Notes under the pieces: generated by a model
Seen by the model: only the letters and a program-made list of their open reading frames with translations
Databases searched by the model: none
What the model was told of the DNA's origin: nothing
Part shown: positions 24,834 through 34,965 of the stretch, in pieces
Layout: every line of letters begins with the position of its first letter
Position numbering within the stretch: the first letter of the stretch is position 1
Origin: Gammaproteobacteria bacterium HGW-Gammaproteobacteria-13
GTDB taxonomy: Bacteria; Pseudomonadota; Gammaproteobacteria; Pseudomonadales; Pseudomonadaceae
Direction: 5' to 3'
Length of the DNA: 64,000 bases
NCBI GenBank assembly: GCA_002840155.1
Contig: PGZH01000005.1
Span: forward strand, 186,001-250,000
Made by a program: the position numbers and the translations under genes

Positions 24834-25285
24834 CAGGGGGCCTCGGTAATCAGCCCGACGTTACCCACGTCAGCCTGCTGCAAGCCACCCATGGCCGCCA
24901 TGATGGTGCCGTAGTCAACGGTCTTGTCGCCGCGCACGAACACCTGCACCTGCTTACCGGTTGCCCGGCTCTGGCTGATGATCGCAGTCACTGCGCGGGT
25001 CATTTCTTCCAGGGTCAGCGCTTTGTCCTGCACGGTATCGACATCGACTTCGGTGCCCATATTCCAGAAATAGGTCTTATCGGCCTTGATCGAAATGGTC
25101 AGCACCTGGGCGTTATTGTCCTGCGGCAAGACTTCACTGCTGACTTGCGGCAGATCGACCTTGACCCCTTGGTTGAGCATGGGCGCGGTCACCATAAAGA
25201 TCACCAGCAGCACCAACATCACATCGATGTAAGGCACTACGTTCATCTCGGCGACGGGCTTGCGTCTGTTGCGAATTCTGGCCAT
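24833..25285 (-). CDS. tolR: Tol-Pal system protein TolR
   Basis: A 150-aa inner-membrane protein of the ExbD/TolR family. A single N-terminal transmembrane helix (about 18-38) carries the conserved proton-channel Asp in NVVPYIDVMLVLLVIF. The remainder is the periplasmic dimerisation domain (VFVRGDKTVDYGTIMAAMGGLQQA). Works with TolQ to convert proton-motive force into TolA movement. 33 bp downstream of tolQ, and its stop overlaps the tolA ATG (TGATG). Confidence 0.97.
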   Translation of the reverse strand: MARIRNRRKPVAEMNVVPYIDVMLVLLVIFMVTAPMLNQGVKVDLPQVSSEVLPQDNNAQVLTISIKADKTYFWNMGTEVDVDTVQDKALTLEEMTRAVTAIISQSRATGKQVQVFVRGDKTVDYGTIMAAMGGLQQADVGNVGLITEAP

Positions 25286-25318
25286 GGCTTAAAACCTTTC
25301 TTAAAGAGTGCCTAAGGC

Positions 25319-26020
25319 TTAGTCGTCGCTGGTGTGGACTTTGCGGTGCAGAATCGCCTGGAACTCATCGGCGAAGGTGTAGTAACGGCCAATCAGCATT
25401 TCGCCACGGGCGGCAAAGCGGTTGTAGGCAATTACCGCAGGAATCGCGGCGAACAGGCCGATCGCAGTGGCGATCAGTGCTTCAGCAATACCCGGCGCTA
25501 CGGTGGCCAGGGTCGCCTGCTGCACCTGAGCCAGGCCGCGGAAGGAGTTCATGATGCCCCACACGGTACCGAACAGGCCGATATACGGGCTGGTGGAACC
25601 GACTGTGGCGAGGAACGGCAGGCTCTGCTCAAGCTTCTCTTCTTCACGGGAGATGGCCACACGCATCGCTCGGGCCACGGCGTCCATCACCGCATCCGGA
25701 TCAACACCGGCTTGCTGACGCAGACGCGAGAACTCTTTGAAGCCGGCGCGGAAGATCTGCTCCAGACCGGAATCCGGGTCCGGGTTGCTGCCCGCTTGGC
25801 GGTACAGCTTGGACAGATCGATACCCGACCAAAAGCGCTCCTCGAAGTTATCCAGGGCACGCTTGGCCGCACGCAGCAGCGCGGTGCGCTGAAAAATCAT
25901 GACCCACGAAGTGACCGAAGCGGCCACCAACGTCAGCATTACCAGTTGCACCACCAGGCTGGCGTTGCTGATCAGACTCCACATCGACATATGGTCAACG
26001 GCGTTGGCTGTTGCTTCCAC
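25319..26020 (-). CDS. tolQ: Tol-Pal system protein TolQ
   Basis: A 233-aa MotA/TolQ/ExbB-family proton-channel protein. Start is a GTG at 26020 preceded by AGGAG at good spacing. Three transmembrane helices: about 15-37 (VVQLVMLTLVAASVTSWVMIF), 135-157 and 170-192. The core signature is LPFLATVGSTSPYIGLFGTVWGIMNSF...IAEALIATAIGLFAAIPAVIAYN with the polar Thr residues of the channel. Two bp separate it from ybgC. Confidence 0.97.
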   Translation of the reverse strand: MEATANAVDHMSMWSLISNASLVVQLVMLTLVAASVTSWVMIFQRTALLRAAKRALDNFEERFWSGIDLSKLYRQAGSNPDPDSGLEQIFRAGFKEFSRLRQQAGVDPDAVMDAVARAMRVAISREEEKLEQSLPFLATVGSTSPYIGLFGTVWGIMNSFRGLAQVQQATLATVAPGIAEALIATAIGLFAAIPAVIAYNRFAARGEMLIGRYYTFADEFQAILHRKVHTSDD

Positions 26021-26022
26021 GC

Positions 26023-26475
26023 TTACTCTCCTGCTCTAGATGTACCCGCGCCGCCCTGCCCGGCAAAGGCCGTGTGCAGAGTTTGGGGAATGGCCCGGGG
26101 TTTCAAATTGTCGGCGCGCACACAGGCCACCATAAACTGCCCTTCGCAGAGCAGCACATCATCCGTTGCCCGCCTGACCTGTTGACGAAAACGCAGGCTG
26201 GCACGGTTTAATTCGATTACCTCAGCGCTTACCAGCAATTCGTCGTCGAGCTTGGCGGGCGCGTGGTAGCGCGCTTCAGCCGAATGCACAACGAACAACA
26301 GGCCCTCCTCGGCCAACGTCGACTGGAGAAAACCCAGATCACGCAGGCACTCGGTGCGAGCCCGTTCCATAAATTTGAGGTAATTGACGTAGTAGACGAT
26401 GCCGCCTGCATCGGTGTCTTCGAAATAAACCCGACAACGATGGGTGAACGGCTTAACTCCGTTTTGCGCGCGCAT
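26023..26475 (-). CDS. ybgC: Tol-Pal-associated acyl-CoA thioesterase
   Basis: A 150-aa hotdog-fold thioesterase of the 4HBT class. The active site is [27 protein letters not shown], with the catalytic Asp22 in EDTDAGG. It heads the ybgC-tolQ-tolR-tolA-tolB-pal-cpoB operon. In E. coli it hydrolyses short acyl-CoA or acyl-ACP and associates with phospholipid enzymes, which may link lipid turnover to Tol-Pal. Cytoplasmic. Confidence 0.95.
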   Translation of the reverse strand: MRAQNGVKPFTHRCRVYFEDTDAGGIVYYVNYLKFMERARTECLRDLGFLQSTLAEEGLLFVVHSAEARYHAPAKLDDELLVSAEVIELNRASLRFRQQVRRATDDVLLCEGQFMVACVRADNLKPRAIPQTLHTAFAGQGGAGTSRAGE

Positions 26476-26527
26476 ACTCTAGTGCCAGCTCCTGATCTTG
26501 CCAATCGTCTTCGACAAGTATTTTTGG

Positions 26528-27580
26528 TTAATCATCATCGCGCCCAAACAAGTCAGCCGTGGGCAGCTCGCCCATGCGCTTGGGCACGTTCAGGCCAAAG
26601 TGCAAATACGCATGCCGGGTGACCACACGGCCGCGCGGGGTGCGCATGATATAGCCCTGCTGAATCAGATAGGGTTCCAGCACATCTTCGATGGTGTGGC
26701 GCTCTTCACTGATGGCAGCGGCCAGATTGTCGATACCCACCGGACCACCGTCGAACTTCTCGATCATGGTCAGCAGTAGACGCCGGTCCTGGTGGTCGAA
26801 GCCACGCTCGTCGACGTCCAACAGGTTCAGCGCCAGGTCGGCGATTTCTCGGGTGATATCGCCCTGCGCACGCACTTCGGCAAAATCGCGCACGCGGCGC
26901 AGCAAACGGTTGGCGATACGCGGCGTACCGCGCGCGCGCCGGGCAATCTCGAAGGCGCCGTGAGGCTCGATGGGCAAGCCGAGAATGCCCGCCGAGCGCA
27001 TCACGATAGTGGCTAGATCTTCGGTGTTGTAGAACTCCAAGCGCTGGACGATACCGAAGCGATCACGCAGTGGATTAGTCAGCATGCCGGCGCGGGTGGT
27101 GGCACCGACCAGGGTAAACGGCGGCAGATCGAGCTTGATCGAGCGCGCGGCCGGGCCTTCACCGATCATGATGTCGAGCTGAAAATCCTCCATGGCCGGG
27201 TACAGCACTTCCTCGACAATCGGCGACAGGCGATGGATTTCATCGATAAACAGCACATCACCCGGCTCAAGATTGGTTAGCAGCGCCGCCAGATCACCCG
27301 GCCGCTCCAGCACGGGACCCGAGGTGCTCTTGATCGAAACATTCATTTCCTGGGCGATGATATTGGCCAGGGTGGTCTTGCCCAGACCGGGCGGGCCGAA
27401 GATCAGGGTGTGATCGAGCGCTTCGCTGCGCCCACGGGCCGCCTGGATAAACAGCTCCATCTGCTCGCGCACGCTCGGCTGGCCGATGTATTCGGCCAGT
27501 TTCAGCGGACGAATGGCGCGGTCAACCTGCTCATCACGGTCACGCGGGGCTGCGGTAATCAGGCGATCAGCTTCTAGCAC
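26528..27580 (-). CDS. ruvB: Holliday-junction branch-migration helicase RuvB
   Basis: A 350-aa AAA+ ATPase that, with RuvA, drives branch migration of Holliday junctions. Walker A is [10 protein letters not shown], Walker B is [10 protein letters not shown], sensor 1 is LVGATTRAG, and the arginine-finger region is [11 protein letters not shown]. The C-terminal winged helix ([26 protein letters not shown]) contacts DNA. Starts at a GTG (27580) whose G is shared with the ruvA stop (TAGTG). Confidence 0.98.
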   Translation of the reverse strand: MLEADRLITAAPRDRDEQVDRAIRPLKLAEYIGQPSVREQMELFIQAARGRSEALDHTLIFGPPGLGKTTLANIIAQEMNVSIKSTSGPVLERPGDLAALLTNLEPGDVLFIDEIHRLSPIVEEVLYPAMEDFQLDIMIGEGPAARSIKLDLPPFTLVGATTRAGMLTNPLRDRFGIVQRLEFYNTEDLATIVMRSAGILGLPIEPHGAFEIARRARGTPRIANRLLRRVRDFAEVRAQGDITREIADLALNLLDVDERGFDHQDRRLLLTMIEKFDGGPVGIDNLAAAISEERHTIEDVLEPYLIQQGYIMRTPRGRVVTRHAYLHFGLNVPKRMGELPTADLFGRDDD

Positions 27581-28185
27581 TAGACCATTCCCTTCAGGGC
27601 TCGACGAATCATATCTTCACTGCTCAAACCGTCTTCCTTAATAGCTGAGACGGCGCGACTGGCTTCCTGGGGTTTGTAGCCGAGCGAAATAAGTGCACTG
27701 ACCGCATCATTCTCCGCGCTTGAGACTGTGCTAGCGCCGCGAGGTTCCACCACCAGGTGCGACATGCCGGGCACGGTTTCCCAGGCTTTGAAGCGATCCT
27801 TCAGCTCAACCAGCAGGCGCTCGGCGGTTTTCTTGCCAACCCCGGGAATCTTCACCAGCACCGAGGTATCTTGCGCCTGCACACAACGCACCAACTCATC
27901 GACCTCCAGGCCGGACATCAAGGCCAAAGCCAGTTTCGGGCCGACACCATTGAGGCGAATCAACTCACGAAAAAGCTCACGCTCGCGCTTCTCGAAGAAG
28001 CCATACAGTAGATGCGCATCCTCACGCACCACCAGATGGGTGTGCAGGGTCAACGACTCACCCACCGAGGGCAAACGGTACAGGGTGGTCATGGGCACTT
28101 CCAGCTCATAACCCAAACCATTTATGTCAACAATCACATGGGGCGGCTGCTTTTCCGCCAGGGTGCCGCGCAAACGTCCGATCAC
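27580..28185 (-). CDS. ruvA: Holliday-junction recognition subunit RuvA
   Basis: A 201-aa tetramer-forming protein that holds the four-way junction. Domain I is an OB fold ([31 protein letters not shown]). Domain II has two helix-hairpin-helix motifs ([31 protein letters not shown]). Domain III is a flexible-linked UBA-like part ([20 protein letters not shown]) that binds RuvB. It lies 23 bp after ruvC. Confidence 0.98.
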   Translation of the reverse strand: MIGRLRGTLAEKQPPHVIVDINGLGYELEVPMTTLYRLPSVGESLTLHTHLVVREDAHLLYGFFEKRERELFRELIRLNGVGPKLALALMSGLEVDELVRCVQAQDTSVLVKIPGVGKKTAERLLVELKDRFKAWETVPGMSHLVVEPRGASTVSSAENDAVSALISLGYKPQEASRAVSAIKEDGLSSEDMIRRALKGMV

Positions 28186-28208
28186 CGCTGCTTTCCTTAA
28201 AAATTACG

Positions 28209-28733
28209 TTACAAACGAAGGCGACCCGCGCGCCGCTTGGCGCCGACCAGACCATGGGGAATCAGACTCTGCCGGTGATGGGCATGGCACAGGGCGATAG
28301 CCAGGGCGTCCGATGCGTCGATCTGCGGCTTCTGCACCAGTTTGAGCAGGTGCATGACCATCAGCTGCACTTGCTCCTTATCCGCCCCGCCGCTGCCGGC
28401 AATCGCCTGCTTGACCTGGGTCGCGGTGTATTCGGCGATATCCAGCCCCGCTTCGATCCCCGCGACAATGGCCACGCCGCGCGCCTGGCCAAGCTTGAGC
28501 GCGGAATCCGGATTGCGCGCCATAAACACCTGCTCGATGCCCATGGTCACCGGCCCGTAGGTTTCGATCACCTCACGCACGCCGCGAAACACCACCTGCA
28601 GTCGCTCCGGCATCGAACCATTGCCCGTGCGAATGCAGCCAGAGGCGACATATTCGCAATTGCGCCCGGTATCACGCACCACGCCGTAACCGGTGATGCG
28701 CGAGCCAGGGTCGATGCCGAGAATCAAGGTCAT
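28209..28733 (-). CDS. ruvC: Holliday-junction resolvase RuvC
   Basis: A 174-aa RNase H-fold endonuclease that cuts Holliday junctions. The catalytic acidic residues lie in [14 protein letters not shown] (Asp7), [10 protein letters not shown] (Glu) and [14 protein letters not shown] (the Asp pair). Standard length. First gene of ruvC-ruvA-ruvB. Confidence 0.98.
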   Translation of the reverse strand: MTLILGIDPGSRITGYGVVRDTGRNCEYVASGCIRTGNGSMPERLQVVFRGVREVIETYGPVTMGIEQVFMARNPDSALKLGQARGVAIVAGIEAGLDIAEYTATQVKQAIAGSGGADKEQVQLMVMHLLKLVQKPQIDASDALAIALCHAHHRQSLIPHGLVGAKRRAGRLRL

Positions 28734-28904
28734 GCCCTACCGCTCACTCAAGGCGCCCGCCAACTTGGCCGACACACTGTCTATTTATCCAGTTGGCGAG
28801 TATAGGGCCAGCCCACTTCGGCGTCACCCAGGCCGGCGCTATAAAAAATGACCAGGAGCCACTTTTAATAACGCATCGTGACAGCCCACTGGTTAGCCGC
28901 CTAT

Positions 28905-28953
28905 AAAAAAGCCGGAAGTACTCAGGCATACACCTGAAGACCTCCGGCTTTTC
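28905..28953 (-). terminator. Terminator of yebC
   Basis: A long hairpin: AAAAGCCGGA with TCCGGCTTTT, plus an inner CTCAGG/CCTGA(A)G arm. T-run on the minus strand. 16 bp after the yebC stop. Confidence 0.8.
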
Positions 28954-28968
28954 ATTGGTAACCCGCAC

Positions 28969-29718
28969 TCAGCCAAGCTGCTCCATGATGTCGTCAGGAA
29001 TTTCGGCGTTGTGGTAAACCTCCTGCACATCGTCGAGGTCTTCGAGCATATCGATCAACTTGATGACCTTTTGCGCGGTTTCCAGATCAGTAACCGGCGC
29101 ACTGATCGACGGAATCATGGCGATTTCCGCCTCATCGGCCTTGAAACCGGCCGCGCTGAGCGCCTCGTTGACCCCATGAAAATCGGCAAAGCTGGTCGAC
29201 ACCAGCGCCGAGCCATCCTCAGCCATTTCCACGTCATCGGCCCCGGCTTCCAGCGCCGCCTCCATCAGGGCATCTTCGCTAACGCCTGGGGCGAAGCTGA
29301 GCTGACCCTTGCGCTCGAACATATAGGCCACCGAACCATCGGTGCCCAGGTTGCCACCGCACTTGGTAAAGGCATGCCGCACTTCGGCCGCGGTGCGGTT
29401 GCGGTTGTCGGTCATGGCCTCGACGATAATCGCCACACCGCCCAGCGCGTAACCTTCGTAACTCAGCTCAACAACGTTGTCGGCTTCGTTGTTACCGGCA
29501 CCACGGGCAACGGCGCGGTCAATTACATCGCGGGACATATTGGCAGTCAGCGCCTTGTCCACCGCCAGGCGCAGACGTGGATTGTCCGCCGGGATCGGGC
29601 CGCCGTGCTTGGCTGCCACCGTCAGCTCACGAATGATCTTGGTGAAAATCTTGCCGCGTTTGGCGTCCTGACGCCCTTTGCGGTGCTTGATGTTGGCCCA
29701 CTTGGAATGACCAGCCAT
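28969..29718 (-). CDS. yebC: YebC/PmpR-family protein (TACO1-like)
   Basis: A 249-aa cytoplasmic protein of the YebC family with the invariant start [23 protein letters not shown]. It contains three alpha/beta domains, including [26 protein letters not shown] and [13 protein letters not shown] near the C-terminus. In P. aeruginosa the gene at this place (PmpR, PA0964) is described as a regulator of quinolone signalling. Other family members help ribosomes through proline-rich stretches, so the activity is still debated. It is 90 bp after aspS on the same strand and before ruvC. Confidence 0.95.
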   Translation of the reverse strand: MAGHSKWANIKHRKGRQDAKRGKIFTKIIRELTVAAKHGGPIPADNPRLRLAVDKALTANMSRDVIDRAVARGAGNNEADNVVELSYEGYALGGVAIIVEAMTDNRNRTAAEVRHAFTKCGGNLGTDGSVAYMFERKGQLSFAPGVSEDALMEAALEAGADDVEMAEDGSALVSTSFADFHGVNEALSAAGFKADEAEIAMIPSISAPVTDLETAQKVIKLIDMLEDLDDVQEVYHNAEIPDDIMEQLG

Positions 29719-29770
29719 AACTCACTCCGTAATTCGTCAAATCAGATTTTGTCGCACCCATATAACCAAG

Positions 29771-29793
29771 AAGCCTGGAAAATCCAGGCTCCT
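29771..29793 (-). terminator. Short hairpin after aspS
   Basis: AGCCTGGA pairs with TCCAGGCT, 16 bp after the aspS stop. The following minus-strand sequence (TTCTTGG) is only weakly T-rich, so read-through into yebC is likely. Confidence 0.5.
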
Positions 29794-29808
29794 TGTCATC
29801 ACTGAGGC

Positions 29809-31584
29809 TTATTCGGCCTTGGGCTGCTCGCGCAGGCGAATATGCAATTCGCGCAGCGCCTTGTTATCCACCAGCCCAGGCGCCTGAGTCATCACACAGG
29901 CCGCGCTCTGGGTTTTCGGGAAGGCGATCACTTCACGAATCGACTGCGCGCCGGTCATCAGCATCACCAGGCGATCCAGACCGAAGGCCAGGCCACCGTG
30001 AGGCGGCGCGCCGAACTTCAGGGCATCGAGGAGGAAGCCGAACTTCTCTTGCTGCTCGTCCTCGCTGATACCCAGTACACGGAACACAGTCTGCTGCATG
30101 GCCTTGTCGTGGATACGGATCGAGCCGCCACCCAGCTCGGTGCCGTTCAGCACCATGTCGTAGGCACGCGACAGGGCGGCGGCCGGATTGGCTTCCAGCT
30201 CGGCCGGGCTGCACTTCGGTGCGGTGAACGGGTGGTGCATGGCGGTCAGGCTGCCGTCATCGTTCTCTTCGAACATCGGGAAGTCGACGACCCAGAGCGG
30301 CGCCCACTCACAGGTCAGCAGATTGAGGTCATGACCCAGCTTGATGCGCAGCGCGCCCAGGGCCTCGCTGACGATCTTGGCCTTATCGGCGCCGAAGAAC
30401 ACGATGTCGCCATCGACCGCACCGACGCGATCAAGGATCACATTGATGTTCTCCAGCGGGATGTTCTTGACGATCGGCGACTGCAGACCTTCGGCACCAT
30501 TGGCGCGCTCGTTGACCTTGATGTAGGCCAGGCCCTTGGCGCCGTAGATGCCGACGAACTTGGTGTATTCGTCGATCTTGCTGCGCGGCATGCTCGCCCC
30601 GCCCGGTACGCGCAGCGCGGTCACGCGGCATTTCGGATCGTTGGCTGGGCCGCTGAACACCTTGAAGTCGACCGCTTGCAGCTGATCGGCCACGTCCACC
30701 AGTTCCAGCGGGTTGCGCAGGTCCGGCTTGTCGGAACCGAAACGACGCATGGCTTCGGCCAGGGTCATGTGCGGCAGCTCGCCGAACTCGACGTTGAGCA
30801 CTTCCTTGAACAGCTGGCGAATCATCTTCTCGGTGATGGCCATGATGTCGGCTTCATCGAGGAAGCTGGTTTCGATGTCGATCTGAGTGAATTCCGGCTG
30901 CCGGTCGGCACGCAGGTCTTCGTCGCGGAAGCACTTGGCGATCTGGTAGTAGCGGTCGAAGCCGGCGACCATCAGCAGCTGCTTGAACAGCTGTGGCGAC
31001 TGCGGCAGAGCGAAGAAGCTGCCGGCATGGGTGCGGCTCGGCACCAGGTAGTCACGCGCGCCCTCTGGGGTGGCACGGGTGAGGATCGGCGTTTCCACAT
31101 CGAGGAAGCCGTTGTCATCCAGGTAACGACGGATGCTGCTGGTGATGCTCGAACGCAGTTTCAGCTTGGCCGCCATTTCCGGGCGACGCAGGTCGATAAA
31201 GCGGTAGCGCAGACGGGTTTCTTCGCCGACGTCGGTGTATTCGTTGAGCGGGAACGGCGGGGTTTCCGCTTCGTTCAGCACTTCCAGCTCATAACCCAGC
31301 ACTTCGATGGCGCCGGATGCCATGTTGGCGTTGCCGGCACCGGCCGGACGCAGACGCACCTTACCGGTGATCTTGACCACGTATTCACTGCGCACCTTGT
31401 CGGCAGTGGCGAAGGTCGCCGCGCGATCCGGGTCAAATACCACCTGGGCCAGACCTTCACGGTCACGAATGTCGAGGAAAATCACCCCGCCATGGTCACG
31501 ACGGCGATGTACCCAACCGCAAAGGGTGACTTCCTGGCCGTCCAGGCTCTCGTTCAGTTGGCCGCAATAATGGCTGCGCATCAT
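29809..31584 (-). CDS. aspS: Aspartyl-tRNA synthetase
   Basis: A 591-aa class II synthetase of the bacterial type. N-terminal OB-fold anticodon domain ([24 protein letters not shown]). Catalytic domain has motif 2 ([19 protein letters not shown]), an inserted GAD domain (about 290-420) and motif 3 ([15 protein letters not shown]). Pseudomonas AspRS is known to be non-discriminating, also charging tRNA-Asn for later amidation. Two adjacent ATG codons begin the gene; the first is given. 292 bp of non-coding sequence separate it from the divergent Hpt/HD-GYP gene. Confidence 0.97.
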   Translation of the reverse strand: MMRSHYCGQLNESLDGQEVTLCGWVHRRRDHGGVIFLDIRDREGLAQVVFDPDRAATFATADKVRSEYVVKITGKVRLRPAGAGNANMASGAIEVLGYELEVLNEAETPPFPLNEYTDVGEETRLRYRFIDLRRPEMAAKLKLRSSITSSIRRYLDDNGFLDVETPILTRATPEGARDYLVPSRTHAGSFFALPQSPQLFKQLLMVAGFDRYYQIAKCFRDEDLRADRQPEFTQIDIETSFLDEADIMAITEKMIRQLFKEVLNVEFGELPHMTLAEAMRRFGSDKPDLRNPLELVDVADQLQAVDFKVFSGPANDPKCRVTALRVPGGASMPRSKIDEYTKFVGIYGAKGLAYIKVNERANGAEGLQSPIVKNIPLENINVILDRVGAVDGDIVFFGADKAKIVSEALGALRIKLGHDLNLLTCEWAPLWVVDFPMFEENDDGSLTAMHHPFTAPKCSPAELEANPAAALSRAYDMVLNGTELGGGSIRIHDKAMQQTVFRVLGISEDEQQEKFGFLLDALKFGAPPHGGLAFGLDRLVMLMTGAQSIREVIAFPKTQSAACVMTQAPGLVDNKALRELHIRLREQPKAE

Positions 31585-31876
31585 GGTGGTGGTCGCTTCT
31601 CTTGAGTCTTGAATTCGTTGGGCCGCAGTGACTGCGACGCTCGTTGGCCGGATAACCGGCTGGCGCAGGCGCCATTTTCCGCAATTGTGCTGCCTTTAAG
31701 GGGCGCGAAACGATCAGCGGCGCATACGCAGCCAACTGCTCGCCCGACAAAACGCGGCAAAGCGCGGGATTATATATGGTTAAGCCGCCACTTGCAGCCG
31801 CCGCCCCACGCGCTTTTGCCAGCCCTTCCTATACTCAGGCATGCAGCTCTTTGACTGTCGATAAGTGGAGAGGCTT

Positions 31877-32995
31877 ATGGCCACACCGAACCTGGCTGAA
31901 ATACCCAGCGATTTGCTGGCCGACTTTCGCCTGGAATCCAGCGAACAATTCCAGCGTTGCGAGCAATTACTGATCGAGCTTGAGCACACCCCCGATGACC
32001 GCGAGCGCCTGCGCGAGCTGTTTCGCCTGGTGCATACGCTCAAGGGCAACCTGGGTTATATCGGCCTGGATACGCTGATGAGCGTGCCGCAAGCCATGGA
32101 GGATGTGCTGTCCTGCCTACGAGAAAGCCAGTTGCATTTCGACAGCCTGCTGGGCGACATCCTTCTATTAACCCTCGACCACCTCAAAGAGCTGATCCAA
32201 CACGCCCTCGGCGGCCCAACAGCGCAACTCAATACAGCCCAGAGCAAAGCGCTTAGCCAGGCACTCAGCGCCCTGGCACTGGCACCAGCGGCGCAACAAA
32301 CCGGGATTCGCAGCGCATTACTGCAACAGCTCGACCCCAGCTCAAAACCGCCAGCAGCCATTGCCGCAGACGAACCCGCAGCTGCCGAGTTGCTCAGACG
32401 CTACGGCATCGAGCCTGACGCTGACCTGCTGTTCTTCGTCGACCTGATGCAAGCCAGCGAGCGCCGCTCACATTTCTGGCAAGGCCGCGGCCTGCGTCAA
32501 CTTGACCTGGCCCTGGCGATCAATCAGCTGGGTGGCAACCCGGAGCAACCCGAGCAACTGGCGGCAGCGATTTGCCTGCACGACCTGGGCATGGCTTTTC
32601 TGCCACTGGAGATGCTGCATAAAGAAGCGCATTTCAATCGCGAAGAACGCAGACAGATGCAATCGCACCCACGCCTCGCCTATGACCTGCTCAAGCGTAT
32701 GCCGCGCTGGGATGCCGCCGCAGAAATCACCCTGCAACACCAGGAACACGCCGACGGCAGCGGCTACCCGAAAGGCCTGAAGGAAGTCGAAACCAGCCCC
32801 GGCGCCCTGATTATCAATATCGTCGACACCTTCGACGCCCGCACCCATGAGCGCGCCCATCAAACCCTGAACAAACGCCCACTGCTGCGCGCTATTCTCG
32901 AAATCAACAACCTCGCCGGCCGGCAGTTCAGCGCACACTGGGTCGAGCTATTCAACCAGACGCTACAACAACACCCAGAACTGGCACATCGCTAA
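31877..32995 (+). CDS. Hpt domain fused to a modified HD-GYP domain
   Basis: A 372-aa cytoplasmic protein, start at 31877 after GGAGAGG. Residues about 15-115 form a histidine-phosphotransfer domain with the phospho-accepting box LVHTLKGNLGYIG (His53). Residues about 180-365 are HD-GYP-like: CLHDLGMAFLPL (His235-Asp236, but Met where the usual HDxGK has Lys), MQSHP (His264), LQHQEHADGSGYPKGL (GYP kept; the second His of the usual HHE is Gln289) and NIVDTFDARTHERAH. It may link a phosphorelay to c-di-GMP hydrolysis or binding; activity is uncertain because of the changed residues. No kinase gene is adjacent. Stands alone, divergent from aspS. Confidence 0.78.
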   Translation: MATPNLAEIPSDLLADFRLESSEQFQRCEQLLIELEHTPDDRERLRELFRLVHTLKGNLGYIGLDTLMSVPQAMEDVLSCLRESQLHFDSLLGDILLLTLDHLKELIQHALGGPTAQLNTAQSKALSQALSALALAPAAQQTGIRSALLQQLDPSSKPPAAIAADEPAAAELLRRYGIEPDADLLFFVDLMQASERRSHFWQGRGLRQLDLALAINQLGGNPEQPEQLAAAICLHDLGMAFLPLEMLHKEAHFNREERRQMQSHPRLAYDLLKRMPRWDAAAEITLQHQEHADGSGYPKGLKEVETSPGALIINIVDTFDARTHERAHQTLNKRPLLRAILEINNLAGRQFSAHWVELFNQTLQQHPELAHR

Positions 32996-33142
32996 GCCCT
33001 AGAAAAATTGAACCCACATCAAGCAATAGCCTCCAACCATCACTTTCATTGATATAACCACGATAAAGCTCGGCAACACCCATGTTAGGCTCTGCCCATT
33101 ACGCGGGCAGCAAGCCCCGAGCCACCTGAGAGGAGAAATGGT

Positions 33143-33613
33143 ATGGAAATCAATATCGGAATTGCCGAGCAGGACCGCGCCGCCATCGCCGAAGGCCTGT
33201 CGCGCCTGCTCGCAGATACCTACACCCTGTACCTGAAAACCCACAACTTCCACTGGAACGTCACCGGCCCGATGTTCAACACCCTGCACCTGATGTTTGA
33301 AGGTCAGTACACCGAGCTGTCGCTGGCCGTCGACCAGATTGCCGAACGTATCCGCGCCCTGGGCTTCCCCGCTCCCGGCACCTACGCGGCCTACGCCCGC
33401 CTTTCTTCTATTAAGGAAGAGGAAGGCGTGCCGAGCGCCCAGGACATGATCAAACAACTGGTTCAAGGCCAGGAAGCCGTCGTACGCACCGCCCGCGGCA
33501 TCTTCCCCCTGCTGGACAAGGTTAGCGACGAGCCCACAGCGGACCTACTCACCCAGCGCATGCAAGTGCATGAGAAAACCGCCTGGATGCTGCGCAGCCT
33601 GCTGGCTGCCTAG
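33143..33613 (+). CDS. dps: Dps-family ferritin-like DNA-protection protein
   Basis: A 156-aa four-helix protein that forms a dodecamer, oxidises and stores iron with peroxide and protects DNA. The ferroxidase motif [18 protein letters not shown] (His37) is followed by [14 protein letters not shown] with Asp64 and Glu68. There is no lysine-rich N-terminal tail, so direct DNA binding is less sure than in E. coli Dps. RBS GAGAGGAG. A separate unit with a terminator 27 bp after the stop. It is next to aspS as in P. aeruginosa (PA0962). Confidence 0.93.
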   Translation: MEINIGIAEQDRAAIAEGLSRLLADTYTLYLKTHNFHWNVTGPMFNTLHLMFEGQYTELSLAVDQIAERIRALGFPAPGTYAAYARLSSIKEEEGVPSAQDMIKQLVQGQEAVVRTARGIFPLLDKVSDEPTADLLTQRMQVHEKTAWMLRSLLAA

Positions 33614-33640
33614 GTATATGGGTAAATAGGTAAATCACGT

Positions 33641-33666
33641 AAAAGGCCCATATCCACGGGCCTTTT
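33641..33666 (+). terminator. Terminator of dps
   Basis: AAAAGGCCC pairs with GGGCCTTTT across an 8-base loop, then TGCTA. Confidence 0.8.
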
Positions 33667-33731
33667 GCTAGGCGCTTGCCCAGCAGCTGTTCTATGCTTT
33701 GGTCAATTGCAACTTGGCCACAGTGACGTGC

Positions 33732-34799
33732 ATGAACAAACCCGCTAAAGCTCCCAGCATTCTGGAACTGTACCCCGAGGAAACCCGCGACGCTGCGGCG
33801 CTTCTGAAGAAGGCGGTACCGCTGATGATGCGCCACGATATTCCGCCCAACCCGGTGCATTACGCCCTCTGGTACACCTACAGCAAGGGCCTGGAACCTG
33901 AACTCAATCGCCGCCTGGATAAAACCGTCGCTGACTTTGACAGCTTTCCGCCAGAAACTGCGGCCAAGCTGTTTCGCGACTACATCATCCATGGCGAACT
34001 CGAAGAAGCCCGCGCCGGCCAACAACAGGTCATCGAGCTGGTTGACGATATCGAAGGCAACGTGTCACGCAGCATCATCGGCAGCCGTAACTACCAGGCC
34101 AGCCTGGAACATGGCCTTGCCGCACTGCAGGAACCGATCATCGATGACCTGCCGAATGTCCTGAATGAGCTGCAGCAAAGCACCCAGCTGATGCAGGACC
34201 AGCAGGACAAATTCCTCTATCGCCTGAATGCTGCCCAGCAAGAGATCAAGAGCCTGCGCAGCCAGCTTGAGCGTGCGCATATCGCCGCCACACTGGACAG
34301 CCTGACTCAAGTCTTCAACCGCAACGCCTTCAGCAGACTGCTGGAACAGACCCTGAGCAGCGAACATGACGGCGTCGCCCTGGTGATGCTGGATATCGAC
34401 CACTTCAAACAGTTCAACGACCAATACGGCCACCCCCTGGGTGATCGCGTACTGCAGCACGTGGGTCAATTGCTGCGCGACCTCCTGCCGCCCCGCGCCA
34501 TGGCCGCACGTTACGGCGGTGAAGAGTTCTGCATCATCCTGCGCGATTGCTTTGATAACGCCACGGCTTACGCGTTTGCCGAACAGATGCGCCTGAAAAT
34601 CCAGTCACTGCGCATCAAAGTGCGCCGCACCGACGAAGTACTCGACAGCATCACCGCTTCCTTCGGCTTCGCCCTTGCAGAACAAGGCGATACGCTGGAA
34701 ACCCTGCTCACCCGCGCCGATGACGCGCTTTATCAGGCCAAGCGCGATGGCCGCAACCAGGTAAGCCCCATGCCGAGCGAAACTGCGCTCAGTGCTTGA
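33732..34799 (+). CDS. Diguanylate cyclase (GGDEF protein)
   Basis: A 355-aa cytoplasmic protein, start at 33732 (MNKPAKAPS). The N-terminal 150 residues are an uncharacterised helical sensory region shared by several Pseudomonas cyclases (MMRHDIPPNPVHYALWYTY). A coiled-coil linker (QQEIKSLRSQLERAHIAAT) leads to a GGDEF domain (about 190-345) with DSLTQVFNRNAF, MLDIDHFKQFNDQYGHPLGD and the active loop ARYGGEEF. No RxxD inhibitory site stands five residues before GGEEF, so product inhibition is probably lacking. It should make c-di-GMP. Next to the Hpt/HD-GYP gene and dps, but a separate unit. Confidence 0.88.
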   Translation: MNKPAKAPSILELYPEETRDAAALLKKAVPLMMRHDIPPNPVHYALWYTYSKGLEPELNRRLDKTVADFDSFPPETAAKLFRDYIIHGELEEARAGQQQVIELVDDIEGNVSRSIIGSRNYQASLEHGLAALQEPIIDDLPNVLNELQQSTQLMQDQQDKFLYRLNAAQQEIKSLRSQLERAHIAATLDSLTQVFNRNAFSRLLEQTLSSEHDGVALVMLDIDHFKQFNDQYGHPLGDRVLQHVGQLLRDLLPPRAMAARYGGEEFCIILRDCFDNATAYAFAEQMRLKIQSLRIKVRRTDEVLDSITASFGFALAEQGDTLETLLTRADDALYQAKRDGRNQVSPMPSETALSA

Positions 34800-34965
34800 T
34801 TGAGAACCCCACCTCTTTGCTGTTAAATACGCCCCGTGCCGCTGATCCGTATCCATGGCTCAGCGCATAGGCTGGTACCACGCGCTTTTACTCCTCCCCG
34901 GCAACACCCACTACGCGCAGCCAGCCCTTCCTGTTGATTCTTTAAATTAAGCGAGCTCATCGAAC

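Noticed and set aside
29842..31605. 587-codon open frame on the plus strand opposite aspS
   Set aside because: Aspartyl-tRNA synthetase on the minus strand has complete motifs. The opposite frame is a GC-rich shadow with a low-complexity His/Gln/Val-rich translation.
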